64,000 nt of DNA from an uncultured Paracoccaceae bacterium (GTDB taxonomy: Bacteria; Pseudomonadota; Alphaproteobacteria; Rhodobacterales; Rhodobacteraceae). The position numbers and the translations under genes are program-made. The notes beneath the pieces are model-generated. The model was not told the origin of the DNA. It searched no databases and saw only the letters and a program-made list of their open reading frames with translations. The DNA lies in contig CAJJAR010000004.1 of NCBI GenBank assembly GCA_905182105.1, positions 1 through 64,000 of the forward strand, in the 5' to 3' direction. Positions within the stretch are counted from its first letter, which is position 1. Every line of letters begins with the position of its first letter. Shown here one piece after another: positions 7,096 through 16,166 of this stretch.

Positions 7096-9012
7096 CTAAA
7101 ATGCTTTGATATGTTTATATATAGTGTTCCTTGATACTCCTAGGCGACGGGATACTAGGCTTACGTTTTTCCCAGAATCTAAAAAAGTTTTCTTGATAAG
7201 TATGCAGTTTTCTTTTTTTATTGGTGACTTGACACATGAAAAGCATGGGACAACCTTGTCTAAATTGAAATTTTGATCACCTTCAATAAGCTCAGCGTGC
7301 AAAGTTAAACCATCTGATTTAGCTACCATTAATCTTATTGTATTTTTCAATTGCTTGATTTGCCCCGGCCAATCCATTTCTTTTAAGACGTTTAACGCCA
7401 TCTGGGAAAATTTGTGTTCGCTTGAGATTTGCCTGAGGATTTCTGTTGCTATTCTTTTGAATTCTATTCTTTGATTTATGCTGGGCACTATAACGTTAGC
7501 CCCACATATATTTTCTAAAAAAATTGGATCCATGTCTTGTGATGCATGCAGGTCTGCAATGGATATTCGACTGGAAACGAAGATAGCTCTAATCTTATTT
7601 GTATTTTCTTCTGTTTTAACTTCTTGGTTTGCTTCAAGAACTTGAGCTAATACGCTCTGAATTTTTAGAGGAGTGTGCTCTACATTCTTCAGAAATAAGC
7701 TTCCACCTATGGCTTTATATAACTTGCCTTTTGGCATGGCTGGTTGATTTTGGCGAAAGAAGGCTAGCTTGCCTTCGTCACCAAACAGCTCGTTTTCGAA
7801 GTTGTCTTCGGACAATAAATCACACTTTATTTCTATAATTTTTTTTGAGTTAAGAAATCTTCTATGTAATTCGATAGCGGTTGTTTTTTTCCCAGATCCT
7901 CTTGGACCTTCTATGAATATACACAGATTTTGTTTGAGAGCTTTACCCGCAACATTTAGGTGCTTTTTTAGGCCGCTATCCTCAATAATATAATTAAAAT
8001 TGCATTCGCTTTTTTGCTTCTCACTAACATTTTTTTGTTCTGGATGGCTTTGGAATTTAGGCATCAAACTGTTTGTATTTTTAATCGAGTTCACTTCTAC
8101 TATTCGTTTATTTGTGGACTCACTTAACTCCATAAACACAGCAGACCCCATAACGTCGTGTATTCTGATTATCTCGTTGGAGCCAAGTCGGGTAATTGCG
8201 TTTGAAAAGGGTATTTCAAAAACGTCTCCAAAGTGACGTTTTTGTGAAATATTGAGACCGTTCAACATTATCTGTGCATTTGTATTTGCGCCTTCAATAA
8301 AACCAAGTTCGTCAACTGCTAAAAGTGCTACGCTGGTGGTCGAAAGGTATTCGTGCCGAGCGTGGAAACTAATCACTGAACAACCCTGAAATTCATCGAT
8401 GAATAAGCGATTTTCAACATTCATGCAGGCCAGTTTTACCAATGCTAAGGTATGATGCTGCCTAGAAGATGCATCTGATGTTGCATCAATCATTCCTACA
8501 ATTTCGTTTCTTGGATTGTAAATCGGTGCAGCGAAGCAAGACAATCCTCCAAGTTTTCGAAAAAAATGGTCCCTGCCTGCTACTATTTGCGATGAACCAG
8601 TATGCAAGCAGAGGCCTAAAGCGTTGGTGCCGCGATATTGCTCTGTCCATATTGATCCAGGAACTACTGCGCGACCAGCGTCGCTATTTTTAAATTCTTC
8701 ATCTCGTAGTGCGTCTGTCACGATGCCTGAGCTGTCTGCGTAGGCAACCATGAAGTTAGTACCCGCGATTTGGTTGTAGAGTAGTTCTAATTCAGGCATT
8801 ACAAATTGCTTAATGTACTCGTTTTTTTGATTGACCTGATAAAAATCTACTTCTGATATCACTGCATCGACAGGTTTCCCATTGGGGTCTAGACCAAACG
8901 ATGAGCTGCGCTGCCAACTGTCATCAAGTGACGCTTTAGATATTTTTATCTCTGTTCCTAAAGCGGTCTGTGCTTCAAATTCATCGATATTTATGATGGA
9001 ATTTTCATTCAT
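7096..9012 (-). CDS. AcoR-like GAF/AAA+ transcriptional regulator without GAFTGA
   Basis: A 638-residue regulator with an N-terminal GAF-like sensor (roughly residues 70-200), a central AAA+ domain (about 345-560) and a C-terminal Fis-type helix-turn-helix (SRRLGVSRNTIYKHIKAF). The order is that of AcoR, the acetoin regulator family. Walker A is present (GPRGSGKKT). The GAFTGA loop that contacts sigma54 is absent (ELFGDEGKLAFFRQ stands at its place), and the Walker B acids are replaced in GGSLFLKNVEH. It probably controls transcription without driving sigma54. The ATG at 9012 has GGAG at good spacing. It is divergent from the alcohol dehydrogenase gene, its likely target. Confidence 0.82.
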   Translation of the reverse strand: MNENSIINIDEFEAQTALGTEIKISKASLDDSWQRSSSFGLDPNGKPVDAVISEVDFYQVNQKNEYIKQFVMPELELLYNQIAGTNFMVAYADSSGIVTDALRDEEFKNSDAGRAVVPGSIWTEQYRGTNALGLCLHTGSSQIVAGRDHFFRKLGGLSCFAAPIYNPRNEIVGMIDATSDASSRQHHTLALVKLACMNVENRLFIDEFQGCSVISFHARHEYLSTTSVALLAVDELGFIEGANTNAQIMLNGLNISQKRHFGDVFEIPFSNAITRLGSNEIIRIHDVMGSAVFMELSESTNKRIVEVNSIKNTNSLMPKFQSHPEQKNVSEKQKSECNFNYIIEDSGLKKHLNVAGKALKQNLCIFIEGPRGSGKKTTAIELHRRFLNSKKIIEIKCDLLSEDNFENELFGDEGKLAFFRQNQPAMPKGKLYKAIGGSLFLKNVEHTPLKIQSVLAQVLEANQEVKTEENTNKIRAIFVSSRISIADLHASQDMDPIFLENICGANVIVPSINQRIEFKRIATEILRQISSEHKFSQMALNVLKEMDWPGQIKQLKNTIRLMVAKSDGLTLHAELIEGDQNFNLDKVVPCFSCVKSPIKKENCILIKKTFLDSGKNVSLVSRRLGVSRNTIYKHIKAF

Positions 9013-9070
9013 ATTTAGCTCCAATAGCCATTGTTATATACTACTTTATTCAAGCGGTAAATTTTGCATC

Positions 9071-9087
9071 TGTTCATTAATTGAACA
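9071..9087. promoter_or_regulatory. Palindrome in the acoR-like/adh intergenic region
   Basis: TGTTCA-TTAAT-TGAACA is a perfect palindrome between the divergent regulator and dehydrogenase genes. A related half-site, GTGAACA, follows at about 9112. It is a candidate operator for the AcoR-like protein; this is inferred only from position and symmetry. Confidence 0.5.
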
Positions 9088-9185
9088 ATTATTGGGCGCT
9101 TATGATCAAAAGTGAACACTAATGAGCGTTGTTTGAATTATAAATGCGTCCTTATAAATATTCAACTCGTACCGAAAGGCTGAAT

Positions 9186-10238
9186 ATGAAAGCGCAAGTT
9201 TTAAAATATTATGACGATCATTTGACTGCACCATCGTGGGTGGATCTAGAAAATGTCGCCGACCCCAAAATAGAAAAAGCCAGTGATGTGATCGTCAGAA
9301 TTGGTGGTGCTGGGGTTTGTCGTACAGACCTTCACATAATCGAGGGCGTTTGGCGTGAAGCAACAGACCCTGACCGCAAATTGTTGCCACTAATAATGGG
9401 GCATGAAAATGCTGGCTGGATTGAAGATGTAGGCAGTGAAGTTGAAGGCCTCAAAAAAGGTGACCCAGTTATTGTTCATCCAAAAATTACAGGTGGTACA
9501 TGTTTGGCGTGTCGCCGCGGACATGACATGCATGGAGAAAATGGATCTTTCCCAGGCGTTGATTGCGATGGTGGTTATGCAGAAGCACTCAAAACCTCTG
9601 TTCGAAATATTGTGAAATTGCCTAAGACGCTAATCCCGAAAGAGGTGGCGGCCTATTCAGATGCCGGGCTAACTGCATACCGTGCCGCTAAAAAAGCATC
9701 CCGCCATTTATTGCCAGGTCAAACATGTGTTGTGATCGGCTCCGGCGGCCTTGGCCATATTGGCATACAAGTTCTCAGGGCAATGTGCGCAGCTGAAATC
9801 ATTGTTGTAGACCCATCGGAGATGGCTCTGAAACTTGCAGAAAGCTGTGGAGCTGATGAACTTGTTAAAGCTGATGGAAATGAGGTCCAGCGAGTTCTTG
9901 AGCTGACCAAAGGCAAAGGAGCTGAAGCTGTTTTGGATTTTGTAGCTGAGAGGGGGACAACTTCGAAGGGTCTCGCAATGACTCGTGAGATGGGGAGTTA
10001 TTACGTTATCGGATATGGTGAAGATATCAATGTAAGTGCCTTCGAAATGGTCACAACAGAAAAAAATATTATTGGTAATCTTGTTGGAACGTGGGCGGAA
10101 CTGACTGAATTAATGTCTTTGGCCGATAAAGGTAAAGTTAATCTAGCGACGCAAGAATATAGCCTGGCAAATGCGAATTTGGCTTTGCAGGACTTAAACA
10201 ACGGAAAAGTAAAAGGCCGTGCTGTACTCGTGCCTTAA
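9186..10238 (+). CDS. Zinc-dependent alcohol dehydrogenase (MDR family)
   Basis: A 350-residue medium-chain dehydrogenase. The catalytic zinc ligands are visible as Cys in GVCRTDLH and His-Glu in MGHENAGW. The nucleotide-binding GSGGLGHIG lies near residue 185. At the structural zinc lobe only two of the four usual cysteines remain: the text reads TGGTCLACRRGHDMHGEN, with Gly at the first and last positions. It likely oxidises a primary or secondary alcohol or polyol with NAD(P). The start at 9186 follows GAAAGG; an ATG at 9144 is in frame but lacks a site. It lies directly before the ABC importer genes, in the same direction. Confidence 0.85.
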   Translation: MKAQVLKYYDDHLTAPSWVDLENVADPKIEKASDVIVRIGGAGVCRTDLHIIEGVWREATDPDRKLLPLIMGHENAGWIEDVGSEVEGLKKGDPVIVHPKITGGTCLACRRGHDMHGENGSFPGVDCDGGYAEALKTSVRNIVKLPKTLIPKEVAAYSDAGLTAYRAAKKASRHLLPGQTCVVIGSGGLGHIGIQVLRAMCAAEIIVVDPSEMALKLAESCGADELVKADGNEVQRVLELTKGKGAEAVLDFVAERGTTSKGLAMTREMGSYYVIGYGEDINVSAFEMVTTEKNIIGNLVGTWAELTELMSLADKGKVNLATQEYSLANANLALQDLNNGKVKGRAVLVP

Positions 10239-10264
10239 AAAAATTATAACCGGGAGGAACTACA

Positions 10265-11800
10265 ATGAAAATAACATCAAGTGTAAGTTTGTTAGCTATT
10301 GGCGCTGTGCTGCTAGCAGGCACTGCTCAGGCTGATAAGTGGAGTGATCAGTTTCCACATATTAAAAATTCAGGAGACATTCCAGGTCAGTGTTCTTATG
10401 AGGCTATGTCCAAGAAGGATTATTCAGGTCAAAAATTGACTATTAATACCCATGCGGTGCCTGTCATGGGTGAGCCTACTGCACTCCACGCTGAACAATT
10501 CAGTGCTCTAACTGGAGCAGAAGTGAAAGTGATCCATACGCCAGCTGGTGACCTGTACTCCAAAGCAATGATACCGTTTCAAGCAGGGCAAACCCCGTAT
10601 GATATTGTGTTTGGCTTTTCAAACTTTCTCCGAGATTGGAAGCAATATCTTCAGCCTATTCCTGCCAAGTATGTGAATATGAAGCAGATGCAAGACGTTA
10701 CTCAGGGTCACATTGATGTGAACTCGTGGGGTGGCGAGATGATACAGTTTCCAATCGATGGAGATCGTCATTATCTGAAATATCGTAGAGATGTGATTGA
10801 TAATCCTGAGTATCAAGCCAAGTATAAGGCTGAGACTGGTAATGAGCTGCGCATCCCACAAACGTGGAAAGAATATGCTGAAATGGCAGAGTTCTTTAAC
10901 GGATGGGATTGGGATAATGATGGTGAGCTAGAATATGGCTCTGCTGAGGTCATGAAAAAAGATGATTTGATGTATGCTGCATTTTTCAGTCGGTCAGTAG
11001 CTTACTCAAAAAACCCACGCGTGAAGGGTGGTTTCTTCTTCGATCTGGAAACTATGGAGCCGTTGATTAACGGACCGGGTTTTGTTGCGGCACTCACAGA
11101 CTGGGTTGAGGCAACAAAGTATGTACCACCAGGTGGCATGAACTTTGGATTAGGCGACGAAATCAACTCCTTTGGTGGAGGTCAAACTTTATTTAGTTAC
11201 TCGTGGGATGATGCTTTTGTAGCTGCAATGCAAGATGATAGCCCAATCAAGAATAAAGTGGGTGCGGCACCCTTACCTGGCTCGGACAGAGTCTGGAACA
11301 GATTGAGTGGAGCCTGGGAAGATACATACAACCAAGCACCATATATAGTTTGGGGTTGGACTGCCGCGGTTGCCAAGGAAAGCAAAAACCACGACATGGC
11401 TTTTGACTATCTTTGTTTCTTCGCAAATGATGCTAACCACCAAGCAGATATTGCGATTGGTCGTTTTGGTGTAAATCCATTTAGAAAATCAGATTTTCTT
11501 CCTGAGATTTACGTCAAAAATCAAGGTTGGGACCCAGAAATTGCGCAGCAGTATTCTGAGACCCTACTTGAAATGGAAGAAGGAAGCACAAATCTTGTAT
11601 TCCCTTTACGTGTGCCAGGTGTGTTCCAGTTTAATAGTGCGGTTGCAACAGGAACAGCCAAGGCCTTAGCAGGTCAGCTTTCACCACAGGAAGCATTGGA
11701 CGAAGTTGCTGTTGAGTGGAAAAAAATCGTGAAGCGTATTGGAGCTGATACAGTTCGTGAAGCATACGCTATCGGTGTTGCTCTGGAAGATTCAGAGTAA
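10265..11800 (+). CDS. ABC transporter substrate-binding protein (polyol/sugar type)
   Basis: A 511-residue periplasmic protein with a Sec signal (MKITSSVSLLAIGAVLLAGTAQA, cleaved before Asp-Lys-Trp). The mature part has the family-1 solute-binding build: HAEQFSALTGAEVKVIHTPAGDLYSKAM near residue 75 and the late VWGWTAAVAKESKNHDMAFDYL segment. At over 500 residues it is as long as the binding proteins of the GlpSTPQV glycerol importers. GGGAGG precedes the ATG. It is the first transporter gene of a five-gene set and sits 26 bases after the dehydrogenase. The ligand is unknown; glycerol or another polyol is likely from the ATPases. Confidence 0.85.
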   Translation: MKITSSVSLLAIGAVLLAGTAQADKWSDQFPHIKNSGDIPGQCSYEAMSKKDYSGQKLTINTHAVPVMGEPTALHAEQFSALTGAEVKVIHTPAGDLYSKAMIPFQAGQTPYDIVFGFSNFLRDWKQYLQPIPAKYVNMKQMQDVTQGHIDVNSWGGEMIQFPIDGDRHYLKYRRDVIDNPEYQAKYKAETGNELRIPQTWKEYAEMAEFFNGWDWDNDGELEYGSAEVMKKDDLMYAAFFSRSVAYSKNPRVKGGFFFDLETMEPLINGPGFVAALTDWVEATKYVPPGGMNFGLGDEINSFGGGQTLFSYSWDDAFVAAMQDDSPIKNKVGAAPLPGSDRVWNRLSGAWEDTYNQAPYIVWGWTAAVAKESKNHDMAFDYLCFFANDANHQADIAIGRFGVNPFRKSDFLPEIYVKNQGWDPEIAQQYSETLLEMEEGSTNLVFPLRVPGVFQFNSAVATGTAKALAGQLSPQEALDEVAVEWKKIVKRIGADTVREAYAIGVALEDSE

Positions 11801-11825
11801 AGTTACCCAAAAAGTGAAAAAATTA

Positions 11826-11847
11826 GAGCGTCCCGTTTGGGGCGCTC
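11826..11847 (+). terminator. Intercistronic hairpin after the binding-protein gene
   Basis: GAGCGTCCC-GTTT-GGGGCGCTC forms a nine-pair stem (one G-U) between the binding protein and the first permease. There is no T run after it. Such hairpins usually stabilise the abundant binding-protein message or partly stop transcription. Confidence 0.65.
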
Positions 11848-11870
11848 CATAAACAAAGGAAAGACGATCA

Positions 11871-12737
11871 ATGAATTTTAAACATAAATATATGTTTTTA
11901 CTTCCCGGGCTTCTCGTTCTGCTAGCGATCTTGATTTTTCCGATTGGCTTTACGGTTCGGTTAAGTCTCTCAAGCTGGGACAGCTTCTACCCTGGCCTAG
12001 ATTTCATTGGTTTGGAAAATTACGTCAGACTTTTTACTGACGATTCACGCTTTTGGGAGGCTTTTGGTCGCCTGAGCTTACTTTCTCTAACTACGGTATT
12101 TCTCCAATATATTATAGGGTTCTCTTTAGCTCTCTTGGTATGGAAAGAGATCAGGTTTCAGAGATTATTTAGAGTTTTGTTCTTGATACCAATGATGACC
12201 ACACCGGTCATAATGACGGTTGTTTGGCGAACCGTTTTCCATGAATCATTGGGTCCGGTGAACGATTTTTTTAGTCTTTTTGGAATGCAACCACTTTGGC
12301 TTAGCAGTGAGATTTTATCCAAATTCACAGTGATATTAGTAGAAGTTTGGCAGTGGACGCCATTTATGTTCTTGCTATTGCTTGCCGGTCTCTTATCGCT
12401 GCCAAAAGAGCCATATTTAGCAGCTTCTATTGATGGAGCAGGTCCCATCCGAACTTTTGTTTATGTAACATTTCCGTTGATGGCACCGATTTCAATTGGT
12501 GCAATCATTATTCGCTTAATTGAAGCATCAAAAATTATGGACACAGTATATGTTTTGACCTCGGGCGGCCCCGGCACTTCTACGGAAACATCAAGTTTTT
12601 ATATATTTATAAAGGGTTTGCGTGAATTCCAGTTTGGGTATTCAGCGGCTCTCTCCATTACGTATCTGATTATAATGATTATCAGCTTCACTGTAATTGC
12701 AAAAATTCTAGTTAAACTGATGGTACGAGGTGAATGA
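11871..12737 (+). CDS. ABC transporter permease (GlpP-like)
   Basis: A 288-residue inner-membrane permease with about six hydrophobic segments, starting with FLLPGLLVLLAILIFPIGF. The cytoplasmic loop that docks on the ATPase is visible as AASIDGAGPIRTFVYVTFPLM (near 185-205), the EAA motif of MalF-type permeases. An AAAGGA lies before the ATG. It overlaps the next permease gene by eight bases, so the two are translated together. It is the first half of the membrane channel. Confidence 0.88.
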   Translation: MNFKHKYMFLLPGLLVLLAILIFPIGFTVRLSLSSWDSFYPGLDFIGLENYVRLFTDDSRFWEAFGRLSLLSLTTVFLQYIIGFSLALLVWKEIRFQRLFRVLFLIPMMTTPVIMTVVWRTVFHESLGPVNDFFSLFGMQPLWLSSEILSKFTVILVEVWQWTPFMFLLLLAGLLSLPKEPYLAASIDGAGPIRTFVYVTFPLMAPISIGAIIIRLIEASKIMDTVYVLTSGGPGTSTETSSFYIFIKGLREFQFGYSAALSITYLIIMIISFTVIAKILVKLMVRGE

Positions 12738-13587
12738 CATGAGCTTGTTCTATTCCACGCTAAAATATCTTGCGGTTACGCTTTGGAGTATGTTTGTGAT
12801 TGCTCCGTTTCTCTGGGCACTTACAACATCGTTCAAAGACTTTCAGTCAGTGACGAGTGGCGCGACGTATATTCCTTGGGTTGATTTCGAACCAACGCTT
12901 GACGGTTGGCGATCACTTTTCAAGTCGCCGGCACAAGGTGGCATCGCCATAGTAGAGCCGTTTTTTAATAGTGTGATTGTGACAGCTGCGGGTAGTGGCA
13001 TAAGTATTATTCTTGGAACTTTAGCGGCCTATTCTTTATCAAGGTTTACTTTTCGGGTTGGTCCCATCCGCAACGGTGACATTACCTTCTTCTTTATTTC
13101 GCAGCGGATCATGCCACCGGTTGTTTTGTCTATACCGTTTTTCATCATGCTAGGAAAACTAGGTTTGCTCGACACGTTGTTTGGATTGGTTTTAGTTTAC
13201 GTAGTATTGTTAATGCCAATTGCCGTTTGGATCATGGTGGATTTTTTCAATAAAGTACCGCTCGAAATCGATGAAACTGCTCTGATTGATGGGTGCAATC
13301 CCTATCAGGCCTTTTTCAAGGTGGTTTTGCCGAATTCAGTACCAGGTATTATTGTGGCCGGAATGTTTTGTATGATTTTCGGTTGGACTGACTTTTTCTT
13401 CGCATTTATTTTAACGTTTACTGAAGTACAACTCCTGCCAGTAGCTATTGTTGCTTTGAACTCCTCCATCACACCATGGTGGAGCCTGTCTGCCGCAGCC
13501 TTGGTCAGTGTTGCTCCATTAGTTGTAGTTGCGTTTGTCGTGGAACGTTACTTGTCAAAAGGTAATCTGTCAGGAGCACTTAAATAA
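12730..13587 (+). CDS. ABC transporter permease (GlpQ-like)
   Basis: A 285-residue MalG-type permease and partner of the preceding gene. Six membrane segments are visible, and the EAA loop reads ETALIDGCNPYQAFFKVVLP near residues 178-197. The IPFFIMLGKLGLLDT segment before it is typical. The start ATG lies within the end of the upstream permease gene (overlap of eight bases). The next gene begins immediately after its stop. Confidence 0.88.
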   Translation: MNDMSLFYSTLKYLAVTLWSMFVIAPFLWALTTSFKDFQSVTSGATYIPWVDFEPTLDGWRSLFKSPAQGGIAIVEPFFNSVIVTAAGSGISIILGTLAAYSLSRFTFRVGPIRNGDITFFFISQRIMPPVVLSIPFFIMLGKLGLLDTLFGLVLVYVVLLMPIAVWIMVDFFNKVPLEIDETALIDGCNPYQAFFKVVLPNSVPGIIVAGMFCMIFGWTDFFFAFILTFTEVQLLPVAIVALNSSITPWWSLSAAALVSVAPLVVVAFVVERYLSKGNLSGALK

Positions 13588-14667
13588 ATGTCACTAATAG
13601 CTTCAAATTTAAGTATTAAACATGAGAAAAACTTTCATCTTAATGACGTTAGTTTTTCAATGTCAAAAGGTGAAATTTATACAATTATTGGCCGTACACT
13701 GGCGGGTAAAACCACACTACTGAAAACTATAGCTGGTCTCATTTCTCCAGATAGTGGGGGATTAACTTTTGATGGTCACGATTTTGGGAGTATCCCTGTT
13801 TGGAAGCGTGAAATTGCGATGGTTTATCAACAATTTATTAACTATCCGCACCTGACGGTTTATCAAAATGTTGCTTTTCCTTTGAAGCAGCGTGGTATCC
13901 AAAAAACAGAAATTCATCGGCGTGTAATAGCTGCGTTGTCCCAGGTGGGACTTGAAGGTTTTGGAGATCGAAAAATTCAGGCCCTGTCTGGTGGGCAGCA
14001 ACAAAGAGTCGCTTTAGCGCGATCACTTGTCAAAGAAGCAAAGATTGTTTTGTTAGATGAGCCTCTCGTTAATCTTGATTATAAATTGCGCGAACAATTG
14101 CGCGAAGAGTTTCGAGGAATTTTTGATACTAAGGCTTCGGAGGATTCAATATTAATTTATTCTTCGACTGATCCTGTGGAAGCTATGCAGTTAGGTGGCC
14201 AAATTTTGGTAATGGATGAGGGGCGTGTTATTCAACAGGCCAGTGCTAAAGAAATCTACGAAAATCCAATTTCTACCAAAGTTTCTCAAATTACAAACGA
14301 TCCTGCGATGAATTTGTTTGATGGAAGGATTGAGGATGGTTGTATTGTTTTGAGCCCAGAAATTAAGTTTGATTTGCCATCACATTTTAATGGATTGCCG
14401 CAAGGTGACTTTACTTTTGGCTTAAGGGCCGCAGCCATTAGCTTAGATGATAATGGATTTCCGTTTTCAGTTGAGTTGTCTGAGATTAGTGGTTCGGAAA
14501 CCTTTCTCCATGTGAGGCACGAAGGCTTGAAAATTGTTGGTTTATTGAATTTGGTTCAGAATTTTTCAGTTGGGGGAAAAGTGTCAGTAAGGTTTGATAC
14601 AAAACATTTGTACGCGTTTGCGCCAGATGGACATTTAAAGTCTTCTCCATACGGTGGGTTGCAATAA
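13588..14667 (+). CDS. ABC transporter ATPase (GlpS-like)
   Basis: A 359-residue ATPase. Walker A is the unusual GRTLAGKTT, the Q-loop is VYQQFINYPHLTVYQNVAFPL, the signature is LSGGQQQRVALARSL and Walker B is VLLDEPLVNLD. A TOBE-type C-terminal domain follows from about residue 235. The switch segment reads YSSTDPVEAMQLG, with Ser-Thr-Asp where the switch His is usual. This matches the GlpS half of the rhizobial glycerol importer, whose Walker A is also of the GPTLSGKT type. It follows the permease without a gap and overlaps the next gene by one base. Confidence 0.85.
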   Translation: MSLIASNLSIKHEKNFHLNDVSFSMSKGEIYTIIGRTLAGKTTLLKTIAGLISPDSGGLTFDGHDFGSIPVWKREIAMVYQQFINYPHLTVYQNVAFPLKQRGIQKTEIHRRVIAALSQVGLEGFGDRKIQALSGGQQQRVALARSLVKEAKIVLLDEPLVNLDYKLREQLREEFRGIFDTKASEDSILIYSSTDPVEAMQLGGQILVMDEGRVIQQASAKEIYENPISTKVSQITNDPAMNLFDGRIEDGCIVLSPEIKFDLPSHFNGLPQGDFTFGLRAAAISLDDNGFPFSVELSEISGSETFLHVRHEGLKIVGLLNLVQNFSVGGKVSVRFDTKHLYAFAPDGHLKSSPYGGLQ

Positions 14668-15740
14668 TGGCTAAAATTACACTTCAAAATATAGCTCATT
14701 CGTACAATCCGGGAGCAACAGAAAAAATATATGCTTTAAATCCTTTCGACATGACCTGGGTTGATGGTGGACGTTATGCAATCCTTGGTCCGTCTGGGTG
14801 TGGCAAAAGTACGATGTTGAACATTATGTCGGGTATTGTGACGCCGTCTGAAGGCAAGCTATTGTTTGATGACGTAGACGTCACAAATGTATCAACCTCG
14901 GAGCGTAATATCGCCCAGGTTTTCCAGTTCCCAGTAATTTATGGGACTATGACGGTTGAACAGAATTTGGCATTCCCATTGGTGTGTCGAAATTATGAAA
15001 AGCGTGTGATTGCTGCTAAAGTTCAAGAGGTGGCAGAAGCATTGAGTTTGCAAGAGTTGCTGAAGAAATCTGCAAGTAAACTAACTGCAGATCAAAAACA
15101 GCTAATTTCACTGGGTCGTGGATTAGTCCGTGACGATGTTTCTGCAGTCCTGATGGATGAACCTCTGACGGTTATTGACCCTGATCTGAAATTTCGATTA
15201 CGTAGGCAACTCAAAGAAATTAACCATAAATACAGTTCAACTCTGATCTACGTTACTCACGATCAGAATGAGGCGATGACTTTTGCTGAAAATATTATTG
15301 TTATGGATGAGGGTAATATTGTTCAGGTTGGTACGCCAGCTGAGCTATTTGAGAGGCCTAAAACGACTTTTGTTGGGTATTTCATAGGTGCACCAGCAAT
15401 GAATTTCATTGATTGTGAAGCTTATGAAAATAAAACTGTTCGCCTTGGAGATGTCCCAATCAGCACAGACACAGATATATCTAGTGTGAAGTCTAAGAAG
15501 TTGAAGTTGGGTATTCGTGCTGAGTACATTAAAATTGCTGATAAGATGGGTAACAATAGAATACCAGTAAGTATTCAGCGTGTTGAAGATTTGGGTAGTC
15601 ACAAGTTGGTGACAGCAGTATTTAATGGAATTAACTTAAAAGTTAAGGCGGAGCGAGATAAATTGATCTTGAGTGATGATGTATACCTTGAACTACCTCC
15701 AGAGAATTGCTGTCTGTATGCAGATGATACCCTTATCTAG
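14667..15740 (+). CDS. ABC transporter ATPase (GlpT-like)
   Basis: A 357-residue ATPase, second of the pair. Walker A is GPSGCGKSTM and Walker B is AVLMDEPLTVIDPD. The switch His is kept in YVTHDQNEAMTF. In place of the LSGGQ signature it has LTADQKQLISLGRGLVR, which is the GlpT pattern; with the complete GlpS-like partner this gives one orthodox and one degenerate signature. The N-terminal FDMTWVDGGRYAILGPSG and IAQVFQFPVIYGTMTV segments are very close to GlpT. A TOBE domain ends the protein. It is the last gene of the importer operon. Confidence 0.87.
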   Translation: MAKITLQNIAHSYNPGATEKIYALNPFDMTWVDGGRYAILGPSGCGKSTMLNIMSGIVTPSEGKLLFDDVDVTNVSTSERNIAQVFQFPVIYGTMTVEQNLAFPLVCRNYEKRVIAAKVQEVAEALSLQELLKKSASKLTADQKQLISLGRGLVRDDVSAVLMDEPLTVIDPDLKFRLRRQLKEINHKYSSTLIYVTHDQNEAMTFAENIIVMDEGNIVQVGTPAELFERPKTTFVGYFIGAPAMNFIDCEAYENKTVRLGDVPISTDTDISSVKSKKLKLGIRAEYIKIADKMGNNRIPVSIQRVEDLGSHKLVTAVFNGINLKVKAERDKLILSDDVYLELPPENCCLYADDTLI

Positions 15741-15752
15741 TTACCCTAAAAA

Positions 15753-15770
15753 CAACATTTTATAATGTTG
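15753..15770 (+). terminator. Weak hairpin after the importer operon
   Basis: CAACATT-TTAT-AATGTTG, a seven-pair AT-rich stem 12 bases after the last stop codon and followed by ATAAAAG. No T run, so termination by this hairpin alone is doubtful. Confidence 0.4.
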
Positions 15771-16002
15771 ATAAAAGTTCATGAAATAAAGCTTAGTTGT
15801 CGAATTTAATTTAACAATATAGTGAAATCGACATAAAGGCATTGAGAGGGCGAGGAATTTTGCAATTTAGCCAGTTGACCAAACACTCCCTACTTTTATT
15901 GTGTTACATGCGGAAATTAATTGGCTAATAACCACAATATTTCATCGAGGTTAACTTCAGTACCATGTTTAATACAGTCATTCTACTCTCCGTCTAAAAT
16001 AA
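15771..16002. other. AT-rich intergenic stretch
   Basis: About 230 bases of low GC without a credible frame, ribosome site or clear repeat. It separates the importer operon from gene remnants on both strands (16003-16295). Confidence 0.5.
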
Positions 16003-16104
16003 CATAAAAAACACACTAATAAGGACTTTGTTGCTGCAGCAGCTGAAGCAGAGTTTAATGCTGGTACGGTGACCGAAGAAACCTTGAACGATTTGTTTAA
16101 ATGA
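16003..16104 (+). pseudogene. Possible 3' remnant of an unknown gene
   Basis: A plus-strand frame without a start reads NKDFVAAAAEAEFNAGTVTE, then ETLNDLFK and stop. The regular, coding-like composition differs from the surrounding AT-rich DNA, and the text looks like the tail of a real protein. I cannot name the family. It ends about 60 bases before a remnant on the other strand, so this spot looks like a deletion scar. Confidence 0.3.
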
Positions 16105-16166
16105 TGAGATCGATTTCGATTTGATCCGAGCACCCACTTGGGGGTTCATATCTCTGCGATACGGGC

